The notes: generated from the sequence alone by a model not told the origin. Counted from the stretch's first letter, positions 31,972 through 40,379 are shown. The stretch is DNA of 44,704 nt from Herbinix sp. (GCA_029239235.1 JAQZBD010000021.1:1-44704), one strand, 5' to 3'. Made by a program: numbers and translations.

Positions 31972-32167
31972 GTCGGCCTTAATAAATAGTTTGAAATTGA
32001 CTTTCATTCAAACAAAAACTGCTTTTATTATTATACATGAAGGAATTTTATTTTACCATGTTTTTGTAAAAATAATGGGTAATCTTTTTGTGATAATACT
32101 GTGAAATCCTTGTATTTTATACTATTATCGACATAGAAATGAATTAATTATTCCTTATGGACAGCCC

Positions 32168-34204
32168 TTATAAGGTACTTGCTGTTCTGTGTAAGATCTT
32201 ATCCTCCAGATTAGGATTTCCTTCAAAGATTTCATCCACTTCCTTATCCGTCATTTTCTTCACAGCCTCCGCCGCCTCCTTTAAGACGCCGGCATCTGTA
32301 AAAATATCTCCCAGTTTAAAATTCATATCTCCGCTTTGACGTATTCCAAAGATATCTCCCGGACCACGCAGCTTTAGATCCTCTGCCGCAATAAAGAACC
32401 CATCATTTGATTTATTTAATATCTCCAGACGCTCCCAGGCTTCTTTACTGCTGCTGCCGCAGACAAAGATGCAGTAGGACTGGTGCTTTCCACGTCCAAC
32501 ACGTCCTCGCAGCTGATGAAGCTGAGCAAGTCCAAACCGCTCCGCATTCTCTACCATCATAACCGTTGCATTTGGAACATTTACACCTACCTCAACAACA
32601 GTGGTGGATACTAATACCTGTATTTCACCGCTGGCGAACTCTTCCATAACCTGATTTTTTTCCTTGGGCTTCATTTTTCCGTGCAAATATTCTACTCTTA
32701 CATCCAGAGGAAGGGCGTCTCTAAGACGCTCTGTATATTCGATGACATTTTCTGCTTCAATCTCTTCACTTTCTTCCACCATAGGACAGATAACATAAGC
32801 TTGCCTTCCCATAGCTACCTGTTTCTCAATAAACCGATAGGCATTTGGGCGGTAATTCGTATCTACCACACAGTTTTTAATTGGTAAACGCTGTGCAGGA
32901 AGCTCGTCCACTATGGATATATCCAGATCTCCATATAAAATAATAGCTAAGGTTCTGGGAATCGGTGTTGCACTCATAACAAGGACATGGGGCTTTCCTC
33001 CCTTATTCATCAAGGCCTCTCTTTGTTTTACCCCAAAACGGTGCTGTTCATCCGTAACTACCAGACCCAGCTTATCATATTCCACCTTTTCCTGAATAAG
33101 CGCATGGGTTCCCACCACAATATCGACCTGATGGGATGCAATTCGCTGATAAGCTTCCCGTTTTTCCTTTGCAGTCATAGAGCCCACCAAAAGACAGATG
33201 GATACACCAAAGCTCAATAGTAATTCAGTAAGAGAACTCAGGTGCTGTTTTGCAAGAACTTCTGTCGGTACCATTAAGCAGGCCTGATATCCGTTCTTCA
33301 CTGCCAGTAATAAGGCCAATATGGCAAGAATTGTTTTACCGGAGCCTACGTCTCCCTGAATTAAACGATTCATTACATACTCCCCTTGCAGGTCTGCTCT
33401 TATTTCCTCCCAAACCCTAAGCTGCGCATTCGTTAATGGATAAGGAAAAGCTTTAATCAAAGCCTCACAGTCTCCAGCATCGCTCATGGTGTATTCTGAC
33501 TGAATCAGCAGCCGCTTCTCCTTTAATTTACGCAGTGCCAGGGAATAAAGAAAAAATTCGTCAAAAACCAGGCGCTGCCTGGCTTTCATCATACTGCTTT
33601 TCGACTTTGGGAAATGTACCTCCTTCATTGCCTTCGTTCTGTCCAGCAGATCATATTCTTTGGCGAGCTTTTTCGGAATATAATCCTTCGCCATGGTAAG
33701 CTCTGATAACACCTGCTTCATAGCTTTTGATATCGTTGTATTTGTAATGCCTTCGGTCAATGGATAGCTTGGCTGCAATACTCCTCGAAGCTTTGCATAG
33801 CTTTCCCACTGAAAAATACCCGGCTGCTCCATAACAAGAACACCATTCTTACGCGAGACCTTTCCCCGAAAGATATAACGGGTTCCGCTTCTTAAGGTCT
33901 TCTGTAAAAAAGGCATGTTAAACCAGGTAAGCTGAAGGGAGGCGGAAGCATCCTTGACCAGTACACTTAATATCTGAAGATTTCTTACTTTTTTTATTTT
34001 AGGTGATGTCACTAGGGAAGCTTCAATGGAGGTTGTTACCCCCTCGGAAACTGCAGAAATCGGAACAGGGTCGTTGAACTCTTCATACCCTCTAGGGTAA
34101 TGTTCCAGAAGATCTTGAACTGTTTCGATCCCGAGCTTATAAAAAGCTTTCTCTGTCTTTTCACCAATACCCTTAATTACTTTTACATTATCATATGCTT
34201 CCAC
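32168..34204 (-). CDS. recG: ATP-dependent DNA helicase RecG
   Basis: The protein has about 678 residues, the normal RecG length. It remodels stalled replication forks and branch-migrates Holliday junctions. The N-terminal wedge domain includes GIGEKTEKAFYKLGIETVQD and the OB-fold part LQLTWFNMPFLQKTLRSG. Helicase motifs follow: Walker A GDVGSGKTILA, motif II DEQHRFG, SATPIPRTLA and VVEVGVNVPNA, then QLRGRVGRGKHQSYC. The track start (GTG 34213) abuts the GGAGG site; GTG 34204 lies six bases after it and is the better start. In Bacillus, recG follows yloU-yloV in the rpmB region. Here a GntR/ABC operon lies between recG and fakA. Confidence 0.95.
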   Translation of the reverse strand: MEAYDNVKVIKGIGEKTEKAFYKLGIETVQDLLEHYPRGYEEFNDPVPISAVSEGVTTSIEASLVTSPKIKKVRNLQILSVLVKDASASLQLTWFNMPFLQKTLRSGTRYIFRGKVSRKNGVLVMEQPGIFQWESYAKLRGVLQPSYPLTEGITNTTISKAMKQVLSELTMAKDYIPKKLAKEYDLLDRTKAMKEVHFPKSKSSMMKARQRLVFDEFFLYSLALRKLKEKRLLIQSEYTMSDAGDCEALIKAFPYPLTNAQLRVWEEIRADLQGEYVMNRLIQGDVGSGKTILAILALLLAVKNGYQACLMVPTEVLAKQHLSSLTELLLSFGVSICLLVGSMTAKEKREAYQRIASHQVDIVVGTHALIQEKVEYDKLGLVVTDEQHRFGVKQREALMNKGGKPHVLVMSATPIPRTLAIILYGDLDISIVDELPAQRLPIKNCVVDTNYRPNAYRFIEKQVAMGRQAYVICPMVEESEEIEAENVIEYTERLRDALPLDVRVEYLHGKMKPKEKNQVMEEFASGEIQVLVSTTVVEVGVNVPNATVMMVENAERFGLAQLHQLRGRVGRGKHQSYCIFVCGSSSKEAWERLEILNKSNDGFFIAAEDLKLRGPGDIFGIRQSGDMNFKLGDIFTDAGVLKEAAEAVKKMTDKEVDEIFEGNPNLEDKILHRTASTL

Positions 34205-34371
34205 TTTCTTCACCTCCAGGAATCTATATAAATTTTTTGATTCAGAAACTCAAAACTCGACCACTTCATTAAATGGCCGTTTGACACTTGTAGCCTGCCT
34301 ACCAAATCGTAGTACCACCTATTATAAACGATTAAGATTGGATTAAAAAGAAAAAATTTCAAAATAATCTA

Positions 34372-34400
34372 TTGACATTTATTTCTTTCGATTGTATTAT
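34372..34400 (+). promoter_or_regulatory. Sigma-A promoter of the gntR-ABC operon
   Basis: Plus-strand TTGACA, a 17-base spacer and TATTAT: near-consensus and about 50 bases before the gntR start. The operator dyad begins at the next base after the -10. Confidence 0.85.
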
Positions 34401-34420
34401 TGTATTAATCACTTAATACA
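34401..34420 (+). promoter_or_regulatory. GntR (YtrA-type) operator dyad
   Basis: TGTATTAATCACTTAATACA has perfect eight-base arms around TCAC. It begins at the base after the -10 and covers the expected transcription start, so a bound repressor would block initiation. The GntR regulator encoded immediately downstream is the likely ligand. Confidence 0.7.
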
Positions 34421-34448
34421 GTAGTACAAAGAAAGGAGAATTGAAACG

Positions 34449-34835
34449 ATGCAATGGGAACTTGATTCTGGGCGACCGGTATATCTTCAATTAATAGAGC
34501 AAATACAGGCTGGCATTATATCCGGATATTATAAAGCTGGAGATAAGCTGCCCTCTGTTCGAGAATTGGCTGCAGAAGCCACTGTAAATCCAAATACCAT
34601 GCAGAAGGCATTAGTCGATCTTGAGCGAACCGGCTTAGTATTTACCAACCGAACCAGTGGCAGATTCATTACCTCTGATGAATCCATGATAAAAAAACTA
34701 AAAGAACAATCTGCGTTGGAATTAGTTCAGGAGTTTATTGAGCGCATGAAACAGCATGGCTTCGAACCAAAGGAAACCTTAGCTTATGTAACAGATATTG
34801 TAAACCAAAAGAAATCGACAGATCAAAAAGTTTAG
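34449..34835 (+). CDS. GntR-family regulator, YtrA subfamily
   Basis: This 128-residue protein has an N-terminal winged-helix domain: RPVYLQLIEQIQAGIISGYY, then AGDKLPSVRELAAEATVNPN with the recognition helix region, and RTSGRFIT for the wing. The C-terminal part is a short helical dimerisation tail of about 50 residues rather than a large effector domain, which defines the YtrA subfamily. YtrA regulators usually repress ABC transporter operons that include their own gene. That is the arrangement here: it is followed by an ATPase, a permease and a lipoprotein. GAAAGGAG precedes the ATG. The inducer is unknown; in Bacillus, ytr operons respond to cell-wall antibiotics. Confidence 0.92.
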   Translation: MQWELDSGRPVYLQLIEQIQAGIISGYYKAGDKLPSVRELAAEATVNPNTMQKALVDLERTGLVFTNRTSGRFITSDESMIKKLKEQSALELVQEFIERMKQHGFEPKETLAYVTDIVNQKKSTDQKV

Positions 34836-34901
34836 TTTTAGAGTCTATTAAAAATAGCGTTAAAGAAATGGGAGTAAATCAATTTCTATCTTAAGATTTT
34901 A

Positions 34902-34915
34902 AAGGCGTAAAACGC
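34902..34915 (+). repeat. Small hairpin before the ABC ATPase ribosome binding site
   Basis: GGCGT/ACGCC with a short A-rich loop sits just before the GGAGG of the ATPase gene. It could stabilise the processed mRNA or tune translation; it is too short for a terminator. Confidence 0.3.
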
Positions 34916-34931
34916 CGTAATGGAGGATATC

Positions 34932-35630
34932 ATGAATACAATCTTAGAGTGTAAATCACTAACTAAAAAATATTCAAGTCTTACCGCCCTCGATAATGTG
35001 AATCTCACATTAGAACGCGGCAGAATCATCGGACTGTTAGGCCCGAATGGCAGCGGTAAAACAACACTAATCAAATTAATTAATGGACTATTGGTTCAAA
35101 ATTCGGGAGAACTACTTATTAATGGTAAATCCCCTAATCCGGAAACCAAAAAAGTTGTTTCTTATTTACCGGAGAAGACCTATCTGCCTGATTGGATGCG
35201 TGTCTCAGATACCATTAATTTCTTCAAGGATTTTTATCAAGACTTTGATGAGAAACGTGCTTATGACATGCTGACTCGTCTTCAGCTCGATCCAAGCAGA
35301 CGCTTAAAATCATTGTCAAAAGGTACAAAAGAAAAAGTTCAGTTAATTCTGGTAATGAGCCGTCAGGCTGATCTATACTGTTTGGATGAGCCAATCGGTG
35401 GAGTTGACCCTGCTGCCAGAGATTATATCCTAAATACGATTATCTCTAATTACAATGAAAATGCCACTGTACTTATCTCCACTCATTTGATTGCAGATAT
35501 TGAAAAGATATTAGATGAAGTAGTATTTATAAAAAACGGGCACGTCACACTGCACGAAAGCGTCGACGATATCCGTTCAAAAGAGGGCAAATCCATTGAT
35601 ACATTATTCAGGGAGGTATTCAAATGTTAG
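34932..35630 (+). CDS. ABC transporter ATP-binding protein
   Basis: The protein has 232 residues from ATG 34932, which follows GGAGG with five bases between; the track start at 34920 overlaps that site. Walker A is LLGPNGSGKTTLIKLI, the signature is a variant LSKGTKEKVQL in place of LSGGQ, and Walker B is LYCLDEPIGGVDP followed by the switch His in VLISTHLI. This matches the single-domain ATPases of YtrB/DRA-type exporters found with GntR regulators. It energises the permease downstream; the two genes overlap by 7 bases (ATGTTAG), so they are translationally coupled. Confidence 0.94.
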   Translation: MNTILECKSLTKKYSSLTALDNVNLTLERGRIIGLLGPNGSGKTTLIKLINGLLVQNSGELLINGKSPNPETKKVVSYLPEKTYLPDWMRVSDTINFFKDFYQDFDEKRAYDMLTRLQLDPSRRLKSLSKGTKEKVQLILVMSRQADLYCLDEPIGGVDPAARDYILNTIISNYNENATVLISTHLIADIEKILDEVVFIKNGHVTLHESVDDIRSKEGKSIDTLFREVFKC

Positions 35631-36409
35631 GAAAACTATTAAAACACGAATTTAAGGCAACGAGCAGGCTATTACTTCCTTTATTTTTAATCCTTGCCGT
35701 ATTGACCATTATGGATCGTATTGTATTGGGTCTTAACGTATTTGAAGGTATATTTGCTACAATTTCTGGCTTTATCACCTTTGCGTATGTTATATCAATT
35801 ATTGCTGTGGTAGTGGTTACCACTGTATTTGTTATTTATCGTTTTTATAAAAACCTAATGACGGATGAGGGATATCTCATGTTCACTCTTCCTGTAAAGC
35901 CCAGTGAACTTATTAATTCAAAACTACTAGTAGCTACTTTGTGGACGATTGTATCTACGATAGCAATTCTTCTCTCTCTAATCATTGTTTTTTCAGGAAC
36001 CAGCTATTTTCCTGAAATTAAAGATGGTTTTGCTCTCGTATTTGAGCAGATTTCCCTTCAGTTAGGTTCTTACGCAAACCTATTTTATATTGAGCTTTTT
36101 GTACTAATAATCGTCAGCATTATCAATAACATCCTGATGGTCTATGTATCCATTGCAATCGGACAATTAATAAATGGGCATAAGATTCTTGGTTCTATTG
36201 GTGCTTATATCGTCATAAGTGTCATTATACAAATTGTATCCGTTGTTGCGCTCGGAGTGTTTAGCCTTATCCTAGGCAGAACCATTGAAAACGTTAGTGC
36301 ACTACCTCAAATTTTATTCCCTCTGGTGATCATAGGTCTGGTAGTGACAAATATATTGTATTATTGGGGCACCAACTTCTTATTTAAGCGAAAGCTGAAT
36401 TTAGACTAA
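35624..36409 (+). CDS. ABC-2-type transporter permease
   Basis: This 261-residue protein begins MLGKLLKHEFKATSRLLLPL, the usual cytoplasmic helix of ABC-2 permeases. Six hydrophobic segments follow: two near residues 17-75, two central and two C-terminal. The MTDEGYLMFTLPVKPSELIN segment between helices 2 and 3 is a common pattern in permeases next to YtrA-type regulators. It should form the membrane channel with the ATPase encoded just upstream. The substrate is unknown; export or a role in envelope stress is more likely than import, as no substrate-binding protein of the usual kind is present. Confidence 0.88.
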   Translation: MLGKLLKHEFKATSRLLLPLFLILAVLTIMDRIVLGLNVFEGIFATISGFITFAYVISIIAVVVVTTVFVIYRFYKNLMTDEGYLMFTLPVKPSELINSKLLVATLWTIVSTIAILLSLIIVFSGTSYFPEIKDGFALVFEQISLQLGSYANLFYIELFVLIIVSIINNILMVYVSIAIGQLINGHKILGSIGAYIVISVIIQIVSVVALGVFSLILGRTIENVSALPQILFPLVIIGLVVTNILYYWGTNFLFKRKLNLD

Positions 36410-36440
36410 TCAAGGGGTTGAAAAGGGAGGGTAAATCACA

Positions 36441-36818
36441 ATGAAGATAAGAAAACTATTATCCATATTACTAATTCTTATTACTTTATTAAGCTTTAGC
36501 GGATGCAGTTCCGGTTTCGAAATTGGTTCCGTTGAAAATAGTACCAGTACAAAAATTACAATGTCCTATTATTTATTTTCCGGGGTCAAGACCAGAAAAA
36601 TAACAGTTGAGAAGGATAAACCGGTTGATGTTGCTGTTGAAATTGAATCCGAAGGTGGTTCTCTGGATTTAAGTATTACGGATGAAAAAGGGAACTCTAG
36701 CTATCAAGGACAGGATCTAGAGTCAAGTTCCTTTCTTGTAACCTTATCAGAAGAAGGTACCTATACCCTACAGATCGAAGCGAAGAAGCATAAGGGCAGC
36801 TTTGATATCTCTTGGTAG
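36441..36818 (+). CDS. Small lipoprotein, last gene of the GntR-ABC operon
   Basis: This 125-residue protein has a lipoprotein signal: basic start MKIRKLL, a hydrophobic core and the lipobox LSFSGC, with the acylated Cys at about residue 22. The mature part is about 100 residues with beta-strand-like alternation (KITVEKDKPVDVAVEIESEG, GTYTLQIEAKKHKGSFDISW), resembling a small beta-sandwich domain. I do not recognise a named family. It lies 31 bases after the permease, preceded by GGGAGGG and followed by a terminator, so it belongs to the operon. It could sense or bind an envelope ligand for the transporter. Confidence 0.8.
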   Translation: MKIRKLLSILLILITLLSFSGCSSGFEIGSVENSTSTKITMSYYLFSGVKTRKITVEKDKPVDVAVEIESEGGSLDLSITDEKGNSSYQGQDLESSSFLVTLSEEGTYTLQIEAKKHKGSFDISW

Positions 36819-36886
36819 TAATATCTGATTCACATGTTTCAATATCCCTGTAAACAATTGCTCGATACTATGTATAGCTAGAATTC

Positions 36887-36924
36887 AAGGGGGAGATGTA
36901 TTACTATGATACATCTCCCCTTTA
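36887..36924 (+). terminator. Terminator of the GntR-ABC operon
   Basis: A long stem, AAGGGGGAGATGTAT against ATACATCTCCCCTTT with one bulged G, lies about 70 bases after the lipoprotein stop and close to the end of the convergent gene. It can serve both strands. Confidence 0.75.
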
Positions 36925-36947
36925 TGTATTCTAACCTGCAATTTCTT

Positions 36948-37619
36948 TTAACGCAATCTACGATGCTCAAATCGACTCAAAGCCGATAAACAATTCACTA
37001 ATCCCTGTATCCGAGTTTCCAGCGGACCTTCGTCCACAGCAACATCTAAAGAAACTGCCATATCATTGATTAATCTGTCATTCAGATGTTTTTTGTTCAA
37101 AAGCAGAACCTCTAACTTCTTATTATAGGATGTTCCATCTAGGAATTCCATTAATATGGAATTCACTTCCCCTGTCATTTCCAGAGCCTCTCCCTGATCC
37201 TCAGTAAATTTCTCAACTTCACTATGCTCAGTTTCACATGTCTCAGCTTCACGATTCTCTGCTTCACGATTTCCAGCTTCACGATTTCCAGCTTCACGAT
37301 TTCCAGCTTCACCTACATTTTCTACCAACCTTATACTATCAGCTGTCACCTGATTCTCATTCCCGCATAAAAGGTCTTCGAAAGAACTTTTTCGTTCAAA
37401 CCGATATTTCTGTTTTATATCCGGATATTTGATATGATCCACTTCACTGATGAACATTTCCAAAGGTCGAACAAAGGTCTTAAAGTCTCCATAGAGTGCT
37501 TGATAAACTACCATCAGCTCTCTGCTCTCAGAATGGGTTGCTACCGTTATGATCTGATATTGCTTGTCCTTAAAATGCTTATATATTTCACCCGGTTTGG
37601 GTATTCTACCTTGTTCCAT
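36948..37619 (-). CDS. DUF1653-containing protein with tandem EAGNR repeats
   Basis: The protein has 223 residues. The first 60 (PKPGEIYKHFKDKQYQIITV, then YQALYGDFKTFVRPLEMF) match DUF1653, a small beta domain of unknown function usually found alone. A low-complexity acidic linker follows, with EAGNR-like repeats at about residues 105-130. The C-terminal 80 residues are helical (SILMEFLDGTSYNKKLEVLL, LINDMAVSLDVAVDEG) and unlike anything I recognise. It lies downstream of fakA in the same direction but behind a strong terminator, so it probably has its own promoter. The repeat is coded by perfect 15-base units and may vary in number between strains. Confidence 0.75.
   Translation of the reverse strand: MEQGRIPKPGEIYKHFKDKQYQIITVATHSESRELMVVYQALYGDFKTFVRPLEMFISEVDHIKYPDIKQKYRFERKSSFEDLLCGNENQVTADSIRLVENVGEAGNREAGNREAGNREAENREAETCETEHSEVEKFTEDQGEALEMTGEVNSILMEFLDGTSYNKKLEVLLLNKKHLNDRLINDMAVSLDVAVDEGPLETRIQGLVNCLSALSRFEHRRLR
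37246..37310. repeat. 15-base tandem repeats inside the DUF1653 gene
   Basis: Three identical units GCTTCACGATTTCCA are preceded by one diverged unit (GCTTCACGATTCTCT) and followed by a partial unit. Because 15 is a multiple of three, changes in number keep the reading frame. Confidence 0.85.
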
Positions 37620-37687
37620 TGCCTGATCCTCCTTGATTACGATTGCTAAAACATCTGTGTCTTATTAAGATATACAAATTTTAACAT

Positions 37688-37725
37688 AAAAACCGGTAGA
37701 AGCTCAACCATTTTCTACCGGTTTT
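37688..37725 (-). terminator. Terminator of asp23-fakA
   Basis: A stem AAAACCGGTAGAA/TTCTACCGGTTTT is followed on the minus strand by a T-rich stretch. It lies about 20 bases after the fakA stop codon. Confidence 0.88.
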
Positions 37726-37743
37726 ATAATATACAATTAATCT

Positions 37744-39417
37744 TTATTCTACGGATAATACATAGTAGTAAATTGGCTGACCACCATAATGTATCTCAAC
37801 ATCCAGGTTAGGATACTTCTCCATGATCACTTCTGCCAGAGCGTTCGCTTCCTCTTCCTTTACCTCTTCGCCATAATACAAGCTGATTAATTCGGAATCG
37901 TCATTTGCTAAACACTGAATTAATTCTAGCGAGGTAGCTGCAACCTCTTCGCCAACAGCAAGAATTGTCTTATCGCCAATTCCCATGATATTACCCTGTT
38001 TTATTTCTTTTCCATCCAGGCTGGTGTCACGTACTGCATAAGTAACCTGACCTGATTTCACCTTCATCATTTCCTCTGTCATTCTAACAACATTCTCTTC
38101 CGGAGCTTTATCATAAACAAAATTGATAACTGCTGTGATTCCCTGTGGAACTGTTTTCGATGGAATGACATGAATATTCTTATCTTCTGTCAGCTGTTTT
38201 GCTTGTTCGGCTGCCAGAATGATATTTCCATTGTTGGGTAGTATAAAGATATTATCAGCATTTACTTCACTAATTGCTGTTAACATATCTTCTGTACTTG
38301 GATTCATCGTCTGTCCGCCCTTGATTATATAATCCACACCAAGTCCGGTAAATATTTCATCCAAGCCTTCTCCCATAGATACAGCTATGAAACCGGCTTT
38401 TTTTCTGGGCTTAGCTTCGACCGGCTTCTTAACTTCCGCCTTCTGTGCCTGAGCAACCTTCTCTGCATCCTTAATTAATCTCTCATTATGCTCTTCACGC
38501 ATGTTATCAATCTTCATTCTTGTTAATGAACCATACGTTAACGCCTTCTGAATTGCAAGTCCCGGGTCATTCGTATGTACATGAACCTTCACGACATCAT
38601 CATCAGATACAACGACAAGCGAATCACCAATGGACTCAAGGTATGCCTTAAAGCCTTCTTCTATTTGTTCATTATATTCTTTTTCGACCATAATAATAAA
38701 TTCAGTACAATAGCCAAATTTAATATCATCCGTAGAAATTCGTTCTCTTCCGGCACCGGTACTAACTTCACTGGTTGTAATATTCTCAAAGGATACTTCC
38801 TTGCCAGTGAGAGCATCATATGCACCCTTTACGATTTCAAGTAAACCCTGTCCTCCTGAATCTACTACACCTGCTTCTTTTAACACTGGCAATAGTTCCG
38901 GAGTATTCTTTAATACAACCTCCATATGAGCAATAACTTCCTTACAGAAGTAAACCATATCCTCAGTTTCAGAAACTAATTCAGCTGCTTTTTCAGCCCC
39001 GCCTCTGGCTACTGTTAAAATAGTTCCTTCTTTTGGCTTCATAACTGCCCGATAAGCGGTCTCAACTGCTTTCTGTAAAGCATTTGCCATAATGGTAACA
39101 TTTATTTCTTTAAAATCCTTAATTTCCTTGGAGAAACCACGGAACAGCTGGGATAAGATAACACCAGAATTCCCTCTGGCACCTCTCAAAGATCCTCCTG
39201 AAATAGCTTTTGCTAATTCCTCAATCGTAGGATTCGAAAGGGCATTAACTTCTTTAACAGCGGACATAATGGTAAGTGTCATATTTGTACCAGTATCACC
39301 GTCGGGAACTGGAAATACGTTCAATTCATTAATGATTTCTTTTTTAGCTTCGATGCTGGCAGCCCCGGCAAGAAACATCTTCTTAAGAGTCTGTGCATCT
39401 ATCGTTTTAACAACCAC
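37744..39417 (-). CDS. fakA: DAK1/DegV-like kinase domain protein (YloV / fatty acid kinase FakA type)
   Basis: The protein has 557 residues from GTG 39417, which follows AAGGAGG with eight bases between; the track start (TTG 39459) overlaps asp23 and lacks such a site. The N-terminal Dak-phosphatase-like ATP-binding domain shows NVFPVPDGDTGTNMTLTI and SGGSLRGARGNSGVILSQ, with a DSGGQGLLEI helix later. A middle domain (KFGYCTEFIIMVEKEYNEQI) and a C-terminal DegV-related region complete the YloV/FakA layout. Staphylococcal FakA phosphorylates fatty acids held by FakB (DegV) proteins so that exogenous fatty acids enter lipid synthesis. It follows asp23 directly, the conserved yloU-yloV pair. 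No fakB gene is in the window. Confidence 0.92.
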   Translation of the reverse strand: MVVKTIDAQTLKKMFLAGAASIEAKKEIINELNVFPVPDGDTGTNMTLTIMSAVKEVNALSNPTIEELAKAISGGSLRGARGNSGVILSQLFRGFSKEIKDFKEINVTIMANALQKAVETAYRAVMKPKEGTILTVARGGAEKAAELVSETEDMVYFCKEVIAHMEVVLKNTPELLPVLKEAGVVDSGGQGLLEIVKGAYDALTGKEVSFENITTSEVSTGAGRERISTDDIKFGYCTEFIIMVEKEYNEQIEEGFKAYLESIGDSLVVVSDDDVVKVHVHTNDPGLAIQKALTYGSLTRMKIDNMREEHNERLIKDAEKVAQAQKAEVKKPVEAKPRKKAGFIAVSMGEGLDEIFTGLGVDYIIKGGQTMNPSTEDMLTAISEVNADNIFILPNNGNIILAAEQAKQLTEDKNIHVIPSKTVPQGITAVINFVYDKAPEENVVRMTEEMMKVKSGQVTYAVRDTSLDGKEIKQGNIMGIGDKTILAVGEEVAATSLELIQCLANDDSELISLYYGEEVKEEEANALAEVIMEKYPNLDVEIHYGGQPIYYYVLSVE

Positions 39418-39451
39418 TGGTTTTTCCTCCTTAAACGTTGTCCTCTCAGGA

Positions 39452-39808
39452 TCAGTCAATCACTCTGACACCTTCAACAAAAATATTAATTTTTTTAATC
39501 TCAAGTCCTGAGAATTCTTCAACATTATATTTCACGTTACTGATTAAATTGTCAGCAACTGCAGAAATACTCACACCATAGGAAACGATAATATGCAAGT
39601 CAATTGTAATTTTATTATCTTCAATTTGGACACTGACACCATGACTTAAGCTATCTCTTTTTAATAGCTTCGCAATACCGTCCTTCATATTAACGGACGC
39701 CATACCAACAACGCCAAAGCACTCTACAGCAGAGGCTCCTGCATATTTTGCCAGCACATCATTATCTACAACTATTTCACCGATTTGTGAATTCATATGT
39801 CCTCTCAT
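39452..39808 (-). CDS. Asp23/Gls24 family envelope stress protein (YloU)
   Basis: This 118-residue protein has the Asp23 family pattern: IGEIVVDNDVLAKYAGASAV, ECFGVVGMASVNMKDGI, then ITIDLHIIVSYGVSISAVAD and KKINIFVEGVRV at the end. Members are abundant cytoplasmic proteins linked to alkaline or cell-envelope stress; the Bacillus homologue is YloU, upstream of yloV. The ATG follows GGAGGG with five bases between; a second ATG four codons later is possible. Only 34 bases separate it from the fakA start, so the two are one transcript from the promoter at 39852-39879. Confidence 0.93.
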   Translation of the reverse strand: MRGHMNSQIGEIVVDNDVLAKYAGASAVECFGVVGMASVNMKDGIAKLLKRDSLSHGVSVQIEDNKITIDLHIIVSYGVSISAVADNLISNVKYNVEEFSGLEIKKINIFVEGVRVID

Positions 39809-39851
39809 ATTAACCCTCCTATCAATTTACGCAACTACAAGTCTTTCACTT

Positions 39852-39879
39852 ATTATACCATTATTTCATGGATAAGCAA
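39852..39879 (-). promoter_or_regulatory. Promoter of asp23-fakA
   Basis: Minus-strand TTGCTT, a 16-base spacer and TATAAT lie about 45 bases before the asp23 start. The intergenic region up to 40080 is otherwise AT-rich with no other clear signal. Confidence 0.6.
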
Positions 39880-40079
39880 AGGTAGGAATTTACTTATCTT
39901 AGTATAACCATTTTAATGATGGCACCTAATCTTTTATCTATATTTTTAACATATAGATAGGATTTTATGAATCTCTTAACTCCACTTCCGTAAGAGGCAT
40001 TATTTTTCCTTTTTTAGGATAACCATGAAAACCCTTGCATACTATATATTATTACCAATTATTATTGGAAGTGATAATT

Positions 40080-40217
40080 ATGAAGAGAATGTTCGGGTTT
40101 ATCCTGTTTTGGATTGCCATCGGTATGACTATAATGCTATTTATCACAAATGCAATCTTAGCTATATGTATTATCATTTTATGCTTATTACTCGGATATA
40201 ATCTATTTTGTAACTGA
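40080..40217 (+). CDS. Small 45-residue membrane protein
   Basis: Starting at ATG 40080 the frame reads MKRMFGFILFWIAIGMTIML, then FITNAILAICIIILCLLLGY and NLFCN. Two hydrophobic stretches form one hairpin, or one long helix, after a basic start. GGAAGTG lies seven to eight bases upstream. The track start at 40035 has no ribosome binding site. Similar short 'MKR..FG.ILFWIAIGM' proteins occur widely in clostridia without known function. It is alone on the plus strand between asp23-fakA and rpmB. I accept it because of this family resemblance and the ribosome binding site. Confidence 0.6.
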   Translation: MKRMFGFILFWIAIGMTIMLFITNAILAICIIILCLLLGYNLFCN

Positions 40218-40343
40218 TTCCTTAAATTTTCTTAACCAATAAGATATATCTGCAAATTCAACAGCAAGACATGCTATAAAGCATTTACTTTTAATAACCA
40301 TAGCCTCACTTTGAGAAATTCATGAAATATACTCCTATTTTTC

Positions 40344-40379
40344 AACAAAAAAAGAGGGTGTCAAGATCCCCTGACACCC
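40344..40379 (-). terminator. Terminator of rpmB
   Basis: A stem GGGTGTCA/TGACACCC with an eight-base loop is followed on the minus strand by CTCTTTTTTTG. It lies directly after the rpmB stop codon. Confidence 0.88.
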
